Part shown: positions 1-10,726 of the stretch, piece after piece
Position numbering within the stretch: the first letter of the stretch is position 1
Layout of the letters: the number at the start of each line of letters is the position of its first letter
Source of the DNA: JAHEFT01 sp963700705
Lineage (GTDB): Bacteria > Pseudomonadota > Gammaproteobacteria > Xanthomonadales > SZUA-36
NCBI GenBank assembly: GCA_963700705.1
Contig: CAVOYQ010000006.1
Location: forward strand, 1 to 64,000
Length of the DNA: 64,000 bases
Direction of reading: 5' to 3'
Translations under genes and position numbers: made by a program
Notes under the pieces: model-generated
What the model was told of the DNA's origin: nothing
What the model saw: only the letters and a program-made list of their open reading frames with translations
Databases searched by the model: none

Positions 1-8
1 AGGCCACG

Positions 9-1378
9 CTATTGCTGAAGCATTTTATGGATTGAATCCTGAAGTGCTTTCTCTGGGTCCAGGCATCCACGTACGCCGCGATACACAAAATGGTAGGTCT
101 GCCCCAGGGAGGCCGCAAGGCCAAAGTACGGGGCTTGAACATGCCTGGAGGAAAGAGCTCCACTGCCCCCGGGCAGGCCCTGAGAACGACAGAGTCGGCA
201 AATCCGGCACCGTGCACTCCTCGCTGATGAATCCTGCTCCTTGAAGATCTTCGACTTGTTGTTTTAAAACTCAATTCTTCCAGCCTGATCTTTTCGAAAG
301 CGAATTCAGCAAGAACGTTATCGATTTCTCCTCGTTCGTTCCATTAGGCGCAGTTTCAGTGTCCTTGATCCGCGGGATTGGCCACTCCGACGGGTTCCCA
401 AAGTATTCGGGTCAAGCCCGAAACGATTGAGTATCGCCGTTCGGCAATAATCGATTTCCTGGCGCGTCAGCCAGGCGAAACTGTTCAGCCGGTCAGGAGA
501 CAGAAACAGGAATTGCTCCATTTGCACCCAACCCTTTGCGTGGCAGACGGTAAATCCTTCCGGCAGGCATAATTCAAGGGCGCTCATCCATTGCAGAGGA
601 ACATCTTCGGGCACCAGCACGGTAATTGACTTTCCTCCAGCTACTTCAGCCATTCTGCACACACCGGCCACGCCATCTATCAGCCAGTGAAAATAGTTAC
701 TTGCCGACCAGCTACCCGCCAGCGACATGCACAACCCGCCTGGCGTTGAGCGTGGTTCGGCCTTCGACCACCAAATGCTGCATTGATTTGAGGCTTGAAT
801 TTCTCCGGTTAACCGGAGCATGGTCAATCACCATGACCCCGTCACGGGTGCACACAGTTCCGCTTTTGACGTTTAAATAGCCCTCGTACAAAGTGCAGTG
901 AAACCGGCCTGGTGGCACATAGATAAAGGACGGTTCCGGGCGGTCAGACAGAACGAGACCGCCTTCTGCCAGTTTTCGGGGCTTGCACGGCTGGATAGCC
1001 GTCCGATCCATACAGGTCACCGGCGATCAATCTCGAGGTTTCCCGATAAACCCCGGGGAATCTCGAGGCCTGAAATAACTCGACTGCTGGTGTGTCTTCA
1101 GACTCCATGCGTGCAAATCCCAGCGGCCGGTTTTGTTCGAAATCCAACAAATAGGTGTATGAAGTCAAAAAGTGTCGGGAAAGCAGCGATCGAGCAAATG
1201 GTAGTTTGCTGAACAGTGCAATCAGCTTGACCCATGCTCGCTTCAGTCGGTCGTGCACCCGATCAAATACAACGGCGGGTGTGCAGCGACGGATGAAAAA
1301 GAGGGTCTCAACTAGCAAAAGCCAGCTCTTTGAGATGTTATGGCGCATCGTCTGGCCATCAAGCCTGGACTCCACCAA
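9..1378 (-). pseudogene. GT61-family glycosyltransferase, multiply frameshifted
   Basis: This is a glycosyltransferase of the GT61 (DUF563, capsular polysaccharide type) family, which transfers sugars to glycans at the membrane. The family signature NYFHWLID lies in the middle. Towards the C-terminus I can read, in changing frames, NEEEIDNVLAEFAFEKIRL, HGAGFADSVVL, VELFPPGMF and YFGLAASLGQTYHFVYRG, followed by a stop at 9-11. That matches the order of a complete family member. At least six frame changes are needed (near 1000, 770, 330, 265, 190 and 120). No internal stop is needed if the frames are joined, so sequence error is as likely as true decay. It starts 7 bp after the monooxygenase stop, so the two form an operon. 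The start could also be the Met at 1348. Confidence 0.72.
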
Positions 1379-1384
1379 AGCCGG

Positions 1385-3052
1385 TCAATTCTTTAGCTTG
1401 GGCGCGTATTCAGGCCCCAGTACTCGTTCAAGCACCTGGCACAATCGCCACCTGAGATACAGATTCACGCGGTCAGGCCAGGGGTGTGGTTGTGGCAAGT
1501 TCTCGATCACTTTTCGCGCCACTTCCGGCTTGGCACCGGGTCCGACCAATCGGTATTGGGCAGCTACGAAGGGGCCGGCCTGAAACCGCCTGCGAAACTT
1601 TTCTGCTTTCGTGCCTGAGATCCCGGGATGATGGCTTGCAACCAAACTGCTCGGCGAGCAGGTCACAATACTCTGTATGGTCGACAAGGTGGCTCAACCG
1701 ATCGTCTTTTGCACTGAATACATGACGTCGGCGCTTGTTCCAGTGTTTGATTGAATCCAGCATCTGTCTGCTCTGCCGGCAGGTGAACTTCGGCATCGAT
1801 GAGTTGGCTGAACCAACGGGCCTGCAGTTCGGCCAATGGCGGAATCGCTCCAAAAGCGGGTCTTACGAAGCCAATGAACGCCAGGGACTTTCCAATCGAC
1901 GGAATGAATGTATTCAGATAGCGTTCTTTCGAGGCCAGATCGTCTCCAAGAAAAGGCACCCGCGTTTCAAAACCGGTACAGAACAGGACTACATCCGGCT
2001 GGAATTCCAGGTTGCCTGAAAATGGACCCGCTGGTGGTCGAATTTCAGAGCTGCCCCGACTCTCCTGAGTTTTCCCTTGGCAAGTGCGCGAACAAAGTCA
2101 TCGGTCTTGGTGCCAAATTGTTCGTTGACGGTTCCGCCCGATTCAGCCAACAGTTGCAGGGTCAGTTTTCGTGTTTGCAGGTTTGCTTTAATTTCCGCCG
2201 GATCCCTGCTCAGAAACATAGGCAGATTTTCCCAAACCTGGCGGTAGAGAATCTGCAGCAGTTTGTCGATGATCACAATCGGCAGGCCCAGCATGCGATA
2301 AACGTTTCGCTTGTGATCATCGGCGGGGTTGCGGGTTTGGAAGTACCCAATGGGCGGCATTGTTCATCAGGCGGGAGGTCAGGTAATCCCTGGGCTGCCC
2401 AAATGCCCGCCTCGATACGACCGCGACTCCACGACGAAGTGACAAAACGGCTTCAGCAGCGTGCTTTGAAACTTCTGCTGCAATATCAGCACCGGATTCT
2501 CCGGCCCCGATAATCAGAACTTTCTTGCCGGCGACCTGGCTGGAACGGCGGTACTGGGCCGCGTGCAGCACCTCCCCGGTGAATTCATCGAGGCCTGGGA
2601 TGATCGGCGTGTACGGATGCTGATGCAGACCCGAACAGACGGCTACTGCATCGAACTTCCTCGGCCGTATCACCTTGCACACCGCGGCTCACAACTTGCC
2701 ACCTGCTGTTTTCATTTCGCGTGATCGTGCTTAACGGCTTGCCCGAATGAAACGTGCTCAAGCACACCAAAAGTCTTGCAATAGTCTTCCAGGTAGCGAA
2801 TGTATTCGCTGGCAGGCAGTCTGATCTGCGCGCTCTGCGCGTGACAGGAAAGTCAGAAAACGCTGTAAGCAGGCCGGATGAAGTCAGGTGGCAGGATTCC
2901 CAGATCACGCCATCCGTCTCACCGAATCGAAATACGCCACCAAGGCTTTCAGCTCGCTCGTAGCAAACAGGCTGGTGACCGGCTTCGAGTAATTCTTTGA
3001 CGGTTACCAGGCCGGACAGTCCAGCGCCCACGACGGCAACTCTTTTTTTCAT
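1385..3052 (-). pseudogene. Flavin-containing monooxygenase (FMO-like), multiply frameshifted
   Basis: This is a class B flavoprotein monooxygenase that oxygenates soft nucleophiles using FAD and NADPH. The N-terminus carries the FAD Rossmann motif GAGLSGLVTVKELLEAG. A second nucleotide-binding motif, VLIIGAGESGADIAAEV, for NADPH follows in another frame near 2520. Between them, the segment LPASEYIRYLEDYCKTFGV near 2800 is read in a third frame and fits the family pattern. Further conserved pieces continue to a stop at 1385. At least six frameshifts are needed (around 2830, 2700, 2350, 1970, 1760 and 1590). The gene is divergent from the radical SAM gene and upstream of the GT61 gene. The substrate cannot be predicted. 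Confidence 0.75.
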
Positions 3053-3139
3053 TACTTCATGCCAATGAACGGGATTTCAATTAAGGTATGCGATGTGAAA
3101 TACACAGACAATGTTTTTTCAGGTAGAAAAATCGACACC

Positions 3140-4516
3140 ATGAGCACAATCTTCGATCATGCGCTTGAACTGGCCCGCGCAGAGCCAGTTCAAAACCAGC
3201 CGGTATATTTGCCGACCCATGCACGCAAAATCAATCGCAGGGGCATCCTGTGGCTGGGCCAGACTTGCAATCTGCGCTGCCATTTTTGCTATTTTCTTGA
3301 CCGCATCACTGACGACTCGCATCCGGAACATGGCTTTATGGGCCTGGACAAGGCGAAATCGATTTGCAAGACATTGGTTGATTACTACGGCAATAACTCG
3401 ATTGACATCCAGGGTGGAGAACCTACGCTCTATCCGCCCATTTACGACCTGGTTGCATATTGTGCTGAGATTGGGCTTTCTCCTACGCTGATTACCAACG
3501 CAATTGCGCTTTCCAAGTTTGACAATGCAGTGCGCTACAAGGACGCGGGAATCAGGGATTTTCTGATCAGCGTGCAAGGATTGGGCGATGTCTATGACCG
3601 CATCGTGGGTCGCCCTGGCGGGCATGTCTGGCAGATGAAGGCCTTGAACAACCTGCAAAATGCAGGTATCCCCTTCCGCTTCAACACGGTGCTGTCAAAG
3701 CTTGCTTTACCCCAGTTGATGGACATTTCAAAACTGGCCGTGGAGACGGGTGCAGGCACGGTGAATTTCCTGGGCTTCAATCCGTTTAACGACCAGACCA
3801 CGGGCAAGCGGAGCTCCGAAAATGTGCCCAGCTATAAAGAAATTCGCGAGCCGCTGGAAGAGTCGCTTGACTACCTTGTGGATCAGGGCGTGGAAGTCAA
3901 TGTCCGGTACCTGCCGCAATGCCTGGTGCCCGACCGTCATCGCACTACCGCTTACGGCTTCAAGCAACTGCCTTATGATTTGCACGAGAACGACTATGCC
4001 AGTTGGTCGTGGACTGACCTCCCTGCACAACGGACTGCCGGGATGGAACTCACGCCGCCGTTCAAGCTCGGCAAGCGTCTCGAACTTGGATCCCTGCGTG
4101 GTCCGCTGCGGTCCTTGAATCGTAAATTTCCGAAGGCGGGTAAGCAGTTACACCGTGTCAAAGAAGGACTGGAACGAAACTGGGCCAGGAACCCGGATGG
4201 TCGCGTTTGTTCCAGTGAAGTCGAAAAAATGTATCAACAGGATGGTGAACTACGCGCCCGGGAATATACAGGCTACCACCATGTAGAAACGTGCAGGCAG
4301 TGCAGCTTGAAAGCCATTTGTGACGGTGTTTACGGTGATTACAAGGCTATTTTCGGCATAGAAGGGCTCAGGCCAGTGGTGCTGGAGGACGACATAACCG
4401 ATCCGCAGCATTACACACGGCACCAATTCAAGGTTGTTCATCCTCTTGACCAGGAGTGGCTTGAAACGGGCGAGGAACTGGTGGCAGCGGATGTCCTGAG
4501 GAAGCTGGCCCAGTGA
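3140..4516 (+). CDS. Radical SAM protein with SPASM-like C-terminus
   Basis: This radical S-adenosylmethionine enzyme has the cluster motif CNLRCHFC (Cys 43, 47 and 50 counted from the chosen start), followed by the SAM-binding patch IDIQGGEPTLYP. Near the C-terminus, CRQCSLKAICDGVYGDY resembles the SPASM/auxiliary-cluster motif of peptide- and cofactor-modifying enzymes. I chose the ATG at 3140; an in-frame ATG at 3059 would add 27 residues that do not look conserved. The length of 458 residues is normal. The gene is intact, unlike its divergent neighbours FMO and GT61. No precursor peptide is visible nearby, so the substrate is unknown. Confidence 0.85.
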   Translation: MSTIFDHALELARAEPVQNQPVYLPTHARKINRRGILWLGQTCNLRCHFCYFLDRITDDSHPEHGFMGLDKAKSICKTLVDYYGNNSIDIQGGEPTLYPPIYDLVAYCAEIGLSPTLITNAIALSKFDNAVRYKDAGIRDFLISVQGLGDVYDRIVGRPGGHVWQMKALNNLQNAGIPFRFNTVLSKLALPQLMDISKLAVETGAGTVNFLGFNPFNDQTTGKRSSENVPSYKEIREPLEESLDYLVDQGVEVNVRYLPQCLVPDRHRTTAYGFKQLPYDLHENDYASWSWTDLPAQRTAGMELTPPFKLGKRLELGSLRGPLRSLNRKFPKAGKQLHRVKEGLERNWARNPDGRVCSSEVEKMYQQDGELRAREYTGYHHVETCRQCSLKAICDGVYGDYKAIFGIEGLRPVVLEDDITDPQHYTRHQFKVVHPLDQEWLETGEELVAADVLRKLAQ

Positions 4517-4646
4517 GTAAGGTCCTTCTCACGTTCTTCGAAATGAACGGCAAAATATTCCAGCGGCAACTGACACTCGAAGTTGCCCTGCCAATCATGG
4601 TTAAACGGTTTGATTGGTGGTTACAGGTACTGCTTGGAAGCAGGAA

Positions 4647-4722
4647 TGGTGCCGGCACCAGGATTCGAACCCGGGACCTACTGATTACAAATCAGTTGCT
4701 CTACCAACTGAGCTATGCCGGC
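4647..4722 (-). tRNA. tRNA-Thr (anticodon UGU), CCA encoded
   Basis: Read on the minus strand, the sequence folds as a complete cloverleaf. It has a 7-bp acceptor stem GCCGGCA/TGCCGGC, a D-arm with AGCTCAGTTGGTAGAGC, and an anticodon stem ACTGA/TCAGT with loop TTTGTAA, giving anticodon TGT (threonine). The T-arm contains GGTTCGAATCC. The discriminator A is at 4650 and an encoded CCA occupies 4647-4649. It sits between the convergent radical SAM and POT genes. Confidence 0.96.
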
Positions 4723-4807
4723 GATGTAACGCGTGGGGGGCGTATTCTAAACCAAGTCGGGCTGGTTGCGAATAGCTCCTGACAATATCCTGCTGATGCA
4801 TATGGGC

Positions 4808-6329
4808 TTATGACCCGTTCCCTCCATTCGCATGCGAGCTGTGCGTGTCTGACAGGCGCTTCATCAGCGGCAGCACGGCGATGGCGATGGCCGTGCAAAC
4901 CAGGGCGGCAATGCCCAGCTTGTTGAACAGACTGGTGTAGATCGGCAGCGACTCGAGCGGATCGGTGATGTTGCGCGGCACGCTGGCATAGGTCGCCACC
5001 ACGCCGCCGAGGTACTGCGAGACACCCGAAGCGACGAAATAGGCGCCCATCATGAAGCCGCCCATGCGCGCCGGCACGTAGCGGGCGACCATCGCCAGGC
5101 CAAGACCGCTGACCAGCAATTCACCCAGCGAAATGGCGCCATAGCCCCACACCATCAGCCACGAAGAAACCTTGCCCTGGCTGTCGGCCCAGAATTCGGA
5201 GGCGCCATAAATGAAGAAACCGGCAGCCACCAGCACGAAACCCAGCGCGAACTTGGTGGCGATGGAGAGGTCCTTGCCGGACTTGCCCGCGTAGGTGTAG
5301 GCCCAGGCCAGAACCGGGCTGAGGATAAAGATCCAGATCGGGTTGAAGGCCTGGAACTGCGCCGGTGACCAGTCCCACAAGTGCTTGCCGAACACGATGA
5401 AGGCAGGGTCGACGTTGCGCAACGCGAACAGGTTCAGCGAGGTCGACATCTGCTGGTAGAAAATGAAATAAAACACGGTCTGCACCGTCAGCACCAGGGC
5501 CGCGATCAACCCGGCGCGCTCGCTGGGCTGGCCGATCCTGATCAGGTGGGCAAAGATGCCGATAACGACAATGCCGGCGACATACACGAAAGCCCGCGCG
5601 ACTCCCTGGTGCTGCAGGATGTAGGCGGATGCGAACACGGCCAGCACGCCCCCGGCCAGCACGGCGCCCAGCTTGCCCCAATTGAGCGGCAAATCGTCCG
5701 GCTCCGAACCGATGTGGTCCAGGGCACGGCGCATCAGGGCATAGTTGGCCAGGCCCAGCACCAGGCCGACCGCACAAACCGCGAAGGCGATGTGCCAACC
5801 CAGGCCGTCGCCGTAGTGTTCGTTGACGTAGTCCTTCAGCCAGGGGGTCAGCAACTGCGAGATCATCGCACCGAGATTGACCGCCATGTAGTAGATGGTG
5901 AAGGCGCTGTCGATCCTGGAATCATCGCCCTCGTAGATCTTGCGCACCATGTTGCCGGCGTTGGCCTTGAACAGGCCGTTGCCGACCACGATGACGCCCA
6001 GCGCCAGGAACAGGAACCAGACGGATTGGCCCGGCACCACCATCAGGGCGTAGCCGATGGACAGGATCACCGCACCCAGCAGCATGGTGCGCCGGGTGCC
6101 GAGTATCTTGTCGCCGATCCAGCCGCCGATGGCGGGCGCCACGTAGATCAGCGCGGCGGCGGCGCCCCACACCAGCGTGGCGCGCTCGTCGGGGAAGCCC
6201 AGTTGCTGAACCATGTAGTAAACGATCAGCGCCTGCATGCCGTAAAAGCCGAAGCGCTCCCACATCTCGATCAGGAAAATCGTCGTGAATGAACGGGATT
6301 GGGATGCAGTTGTCGTTGTTAGTATTCAT
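4808..6329 (-). CDS. POT-family proton-dependent oligopeptide transporter
   Basis: This is a proton-coupled di/tripeptide symporter of the POT/PTR family in the inner membrane (DtpA/B type), with about 12-14 hydrophobic segments. The proton-coupling signature ExxERFxYYG appears as EMWERFGFYG. Its first Glu lies upstream of the Met at 6265, so 6265 cannot be the true start. The natural N-terminus begins at the ATG at 6329 (MNTNN...), and one base too many or too few between 6285 and 6325 separates it from TTIFLIEMWERF. The downstream part, about 485 residues, is intact and ends with a hydrophilic tail. It is monocistronic on the minus strand. Confidence 0.88.
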
Positions 6330-6439
6330 TGGGCTTCCAGTGTTCAGGGATCAGGGTGTTTTGGCGCGTCTCGCTGCCGGGCCGGGCGCGTGGACAAGAC
6401 ACGAACCTGCTAAGAATAGCGCAAACCGCGCCGTTGTGG

Positions 6440-7220
6440 TCAAGAGTCTGCCGGGCTGCATTCTGTTGCGCCTTTTGTTGGATTCGCTTGCGGCAACATA
6501 CCCCGAAACACCAGCCATGGATCCCGGATGTACGGGAAATCCAGTTGCGGGAGAATGTCATTGGCCGCACCGCCGGTAACGACCAGTTTCGGATTCCCGC
6601 CCACCGATCGGGGCAGGTTGCGCAGGAACTGGTTCAGCGCACCCAGTTGCGCTGCAAAAACCCCGTTTTCGATACAGGCGGAAGTTGACCGGCCCGGCGC
6701 CATTCCGGCGCTCGAGAGGTGCTCCGGCACTTTGAGTTTTGTATCCCGCTCCAGGGCCCTGAGCATGGTTGCAGGGCCCGGGTAGATCATGCCACCGACG
6801 TGTTGCCCGTTTTCATCGACCGCATCCAGCGTGGTCGCGGTTCCCAGGTCCCAGACGACAACCGGCTTACCGTAACGTTTCACCGCGCCGATGATCGCCA
6901 GCCAGCGGTCTATCCCCAGGCTTTCCGGATTCGCGTAGCCGTTGCTGACTCCGTCACACTGCGCGGCCGATTTGAGCCGCCGCGTTTCCAGGCCCCAATG
7001 CGATTTGCAGAAATCTGTCAGTTTCTGCACGGCTGAGTCGCCCGCCACGCTCGATAGCAGGATCGACTCGGGCTGACCCAGGCCGCCGCTTCGGCAGGCT
7101 TGCATGAAACACCCCGGAATCCCCCTGCCCTGCGCTTTCCTCGAAGAGTTCTCCATGGCCGGACAGCACCCACTTCAGCCGCGTGTTGCCCTGGTCAATC
7201 AGCAAGGTCGCCTCAGTCAT
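6440..7220 (-). CDS. coaX: Type III pantothenate kinase (one frameshift)
   Basis: CoaX phosphorylates pantothenate in the first step of coenzyme A synthesis. The N-terminus has the phosphate-binding motif IDQGNTRLKW. After a frameshift near 7100 the protein continues with LGIDRWLAIIGA and DLGTATTLD, both hallmarks of the acetate-kinase/Hsp70-fold type III enzyme. The ATG at 7220 overlaps the end of birA by 8 bp, the common birA-coaX arrangement. Joined length is about 259 residues, normal for the family. The break lies between GVFHA and CRSGGLGQ and looks like a single-base indel. Confidence 0.88.
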
Positions 7221-8046
7221 AGTGAACGCTCACTTCGCCGGAATGAAAAATCTTTATGTCGCCGGGTCCGGTCCTCAACAGCAGGCCACCGTTATTGTCG
7301 ACGCCCCGGACCTCGCCGGAAATCTGCCGGCCATTGTACTCCAGCGTGATCTTCCTCCCCTGCAGCAGGTCGCGTTCCCGCCAGGCCGCGCTGAACGACT
7401 CGAAACCGTTCGATTCAAAACCATCCAGCACAACCAGCAACTCTTCCAGCAGCAAGGCGGCAACCCGGTTTCGGCTTATCCCGGCGCCTGCCGTTTTCAT
7501 CTCGGTGGCCAGGTCGGTCCAGGGCCGGTCGATCGCTTCATCCGGATCCTGCCCGTCAGAGCGCGGCATCCGCACATTCAGCCCGATGCCGGCGACCGCC
7601 AGCGACAAGCCATGGCCTGATGACTGCGATTCCACCAGGATTCCGGCCAGTTTTTTGTCGCCGACCAGGATGTCATTCGGCCACTTGATCCCGTGCCCTT
7701 GCAATCCGGCGCGACTGAGCGCGCGGCACACGGCAACGGCAACTCCCAGTGGCAGCGTGGATAGCGGCCAGTCACATTGGCGGAAACGCCAGCCGAGGCT
7801 CAAATAGACATTTCCGCCCGCGGGCGAATGCCAGGACTTCTGTCGCCGGCCACGGCCGCCGGTCTGCTGATCGGCCAGCACCGCGTGCGCATGCTGCCGG
7901 TCGCCCGGCATGCGAATAATCGCGGCGTTGGTTGAATCGGTTTCACTTAACAAGGTCAGGTGCCGTAACCCGGAAAGAGCCTCAGCAGCCATACCTTCGC
8001 GGATCTTGCCGGCGTCAAGTGGATCCTGCGGCACGGTTTGACTCAT
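7213..8046 (-). CDS. birA: Biotin--[acetyl-CoA carboxylase] ligase, HTH-less
   Basis: The protein activates biotin with ATP and transfers it to the biotin carboxyl carrier protein. The biotinyl-AMP loop GGRGRRQKSW, the KWPNDI motif and a C-terminal SH3-like domain (GEVRGVDNNGGLLL) are present. It has about 277 residues and lacks the N-terminal winged-helix domain of E. coli BirA, so it is probably not a repressor of bio genes. The ATG at 8046 lies 10 bp after the plsY stop. A start at 8109 inside plsY is possible but adds a Ser-rich, unconserved stretch. The stop overlaps the coaX start. Confidence 0.9.
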   Translation of the reverse strand: MSQTVPQDPLDAGKIREGMAAEALSGLRHLTLLSETDSTNAAIIRMPGDRQHAHAVLADQQTGGRGRRQKSWHSPAGGNVYLSLGWRFRQCDWPLSTLPLGVAVAVCRALSRAGLQGHGIKWPNDILVGDKKLAGILVESQSSGHGLSLAVAGIGLNVRMPRSDGQDPDEAIDRPWTDLATEMKTAGAGISRNRVAALLLEELLVVLDGFESNGFESFSAAWRERDLLQGRKITLEYNGRQISGEVRGVDNNGGLLLRTGPGDIKIFHSGEVSVHYD

Positions 8047-8056
8047 GGAAGGCGTA

Positions 8057-8689
8057 TCAGCGGAACCAGTTGATGATCCGGATTTTCTGGAACTTGTATT
8101 CTGTGCCATTGAGCATGTTCACGATGTTGGAGCGATGCATGATGACAATAAAGACCGCCAGCAAAATGCCAAACCAAAGCACCGGCGGGGAAACACCCAG
8201 CCAGATGAAAACCGGAATCAGGCTGCAGGCGGCGAGCATGGTGGCCAGCCCTACCCAACCGGTCAGCACCAGCACCAGCAACCAGGTTGCGATCATCGGC
8301 AGCAACACGGCCGGTTCGATGACCGCCAGCGCGCCCACCGCGGTTGCAGCGCCCTTGCCGCCGCGAAAACCGTACCAGACCGGGTAACAATGTCCAACGA
8401 CCGCGGCGAATCCGCAGGCCAGCGACTGCACTTCCAGGGAAACCGGCTGTCCCTGCGCCGCCAGCCCAAGACCGGGTATCCAGGCGGCAGCCAGGGCTCC
8501 TTTGCCAATGTCGATCACGACAACACCCAGGGCAAACCAGAAGCCCTGGGTGCGGAACGCGTTGGTGCCGCCGGCGTTGCCACTGCCGCTTTTGCGGATG
8601 TCCACGTGCCGCACGGCGCCCAGCACCATGCTGCCGGAAACCGAGCCCAGCAGGTAAGCGAGAATTACTTCGATCAGCAGGTCAATCAT
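8057..8689 (-). CDS. plsY: Acyl-phosphate:glycerol-3-phosphate acyltransferase PlsY
   Basis: This integral membrane enzyme transfers an acyl group from acyl-phosphate to sn-glycerol-3-phosphate, the first step of phospholipid synthesis. The motifs are complete: GSGNAGGTN, then GHCYPVWYGFRGGKGAAT, then a third near the C-terminus (NIVNMLNGTEYKF). About five membrane segments and 210 residues fit the family. It lies 45 bp downstream of the DhaL-DegV fusion gene and upstream of birA. That places a putative acyl-phosphate producer directly upstream of an acyl-phosphate consumer. Confidence 0.94.
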   Translation of the reverse strand: MIDLLIEVILAYLLGSVSGSMVLGAVRHVDIRKSGSGNAGGTNAFRTQGFWFALGVVVIDIGKGALAAAWIPGLGLAAQGQPVSLEVQSLACGFAAVVGHCYPVWYGFRGGKGAATAVGALAVIEPAVLLPMIATWLLVLVLTGWVGLATMLAACSLIPVFIWLGVSPPVLWFGILLAVFIVIMHRSNIVNMLNGTEYKFQKIRIINWFR

Positions 8690-8734
8690 CGGTATCAGAA
8701 TACCGCAAGTCGAGCCGTGGGCGTTTGCGCAGGA

Positions 8735-10550
8735 TCAACCGGGTTTTCCTATCCGCGGTGTAAATCCGGCGATCAGACAACCGGGCCCGAAATGTACGCC
8801 CAAGGGCAGGCCCTGCCTCGGTGATGTGGCAGGAATGAATTCGCGGGTGCTGTTCCAGGATGTACTGCCTGACCTGGGCTGCGCCTGTTTCATTGTTGGC
8901 GTGGGCGACCAGCACCCGGTACATCGATTCGGGCTCCATTTTGCGCGATCACCGTTCGCGCCAGCTTCGCCGGGTCGGCTCCGCCTCCCAGGTGAAAGCC
9001 GCTCAGCCCCACCTTACCCTCCGGGGTGGCAGTCAACACCGGATTGAGGTGAAGCCAGTCTGCAATCCGTTTGACCCAGCCGGGAAGACGCCCGCCCTTG
9101 ACCGCATAAGAAAGGTCATCCACGACTGCGAAAACCCGGGTGCGCGGAATCAATTCCCGGATCAGCGTTTCGACCTCGTTGGCAGAGGCTCCTTCCAGAG
9201 CGGCCTCCGCCGCCGCCATCGCCAGCAAACCCTGGCCGGCCGTTGCGCTGAGGCTGTCGATCACCAGCACTTCACCGGATTCGGGACGGCTTGCCGCTTG
9301 CCGGGCGGCGGAAGTGGTGCCGCTGAGCTGGGCGGAAAGCCCGATCGAGATGACGCGGTATCCGTGGGATGTCAGCAGCGAATAAACACGGGCAAAATCC
9401 TGGGCCGGCGGTTGCGAAGTCAGCGGCGGCTTCCTCGGACTCACTGAGCAGCCTGTAAAATTCTTCGGCGCTGAGCGACACGCCGTCGAGATATTCGCGG
9501 TCACCAAAACTGAGCCGCACCGGCACCACGTGGATGCCCAGCCTTTCCACTTCGTCGGGCGGAATATCACCACCGGAATCGGTAACGATCGCGACTTCTC
9601 CCGAATGGTCCAGCAGGCCGCGCTGGCGCTCCATGTCGTCCGCTTTCTGCTGCTTGATCCGGCCGAACTCCTCGCAGGCCAGAAACACCTCGGCCGGGTT
9701 GTTCACGTGAATGTGCACCCGCACCCGCTTGCGGCCGCCGGCCACGACCAGGGAACTCGCATCGAGGGACTCCATCCGCGCCATCACGGCCAGCCGGTCG
9801 ATGTTTTCGCCTTCGACCACGCACTCGGTACAAAAGCGATGCGCGCCGACCTCGAACTCCTGGAGTTTCCCGGTCAAATCGCCCTGCAGGTCGGCGGCCG
9901 TGTTTTCGACTGCACCGCTGACTGATGAAGGTCCAGATTCCATCCAGAAGATCCACGAATCCCTGCCCGCCGGCGTCAACCACGCCAGCCTGCTTCAGTG
10001 CGGGGAGTTGATTGGGGGTGTTGTCCAGCGAAACCTGGGCCGCGTCCAGCCCGTGCCGGATCAGCAGCTTGATATCCTTGACACCCGCAGCCACGCGCCG
10101 GGACAGTTCCTTCGAGAAATCATCCAGCACGGTCGGCAGGGTTCCGGGAACCGGCTTTGACATGGCTGTCCAGGCGGCAGCCGCTCCGGCCGAGGCCGCC
10201 CGGGCGAATTGATCAGCAGTCAGCTGCCTCAGACCCGCGACTTCCTTGCGAAAGCCATGAAAATACTGGGCCATGATGGCGCCGGAATTACCCCGCGCAC
10301 CATCCAGCGCGGCATCGGCCACGTGATTCATGAGTTCGTCCACCCGTTCATCCGGGGAAGTGGCTGTCGCCTCCAGGATGGTTTTAAAGGTGAAGGCCAT
10401 GTTGGTGCCGGTGTCACCGTCAGGAACCGGAAAAACATTGATGCGGTTCAGGTATTCCCTGCGCTGGAACACGTGGCCGATACCGGCCGACAGCGCACGC
10501 AACATGCGCGGCGCATCAAGGTAGGCAATGGCTTTGGATGATCGTCCCAT
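8735..10550 (-). CDS. DhaL-FakA_C-DegV fusion, probable fused fatty-acid kinase
   Basis: One protein of about 600 residues combines the parts of the two-component fatty-acid kinase. The N-terminal DhaL nucleotide-binding domain has NVFPVPDGDTGTNM and GARGNSGAIM. The middle FakA C-terminal domain has HRFCTECVVEGENID and HIHVNNPAEV. The C-terminal DegV/FakB-type fatty-acid binding domain has VTDSGGDIPPDEV, VIDSLSATAGQGLLA, KGGRLPGW and, at the end, GVHFGPGCLIAGF. The ATG at 10550 is followed by MGRSSKAIAYLDA. Four single-base frameshifts (near 9940, 9420, 8945 and 8795) must be joined, giving a TGA at 8735-8737. It lies upstream of plsY. Acyl-phosphate production is inferred from the FakA/FakB families, not shown. 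Confidence 0.85.
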
Positions 10551-10559
10551 TAAGACTAT

Positions 10560-10575
10560 GGCCTGTTTACAGGCC
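10560..10575. promoter_or_regulatory. Short perfect hairpin between divergent genes
   Basis: The palindrome GGCCTGTTTACAGGCC (6-bp arms, 4-nt loop) lies 10 bp upstream of the start of the DhaL-DegV fusion, in the 176-bp gap before the divergent PspC-like gene. It could be an operator or part of an mRNA leader. Its function is not shown by the sequence. Confidence 0.3.
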
Positions 10576-10726
10576 CTGATTATATGGTCAATTCCCCCAG
10601 CGATTGGCAAATTTCGCCGGGCCAGCGCCCAGACATTCTCGGTGAGCCAATACTTCTGGCCCATGTTTCGATGGCACGTATTCTGCATTATTAATACCAG
10701 CAGAGCACACCAACCGGGAGCAAGCC

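Noticed and set aside
4647..4722. tRNA-Thr as an integration site of a genomic island
   Set aside because: No integrase and no repeated tRNA 3' end were seen in the window.
5381..6292. Long open frame antisense to the POT transporter
   Set aside because: It is a shadow of the transporter's codon bias; it has no start signal and its composition (His, Gln and Asp rich) is typical of antisense frames.
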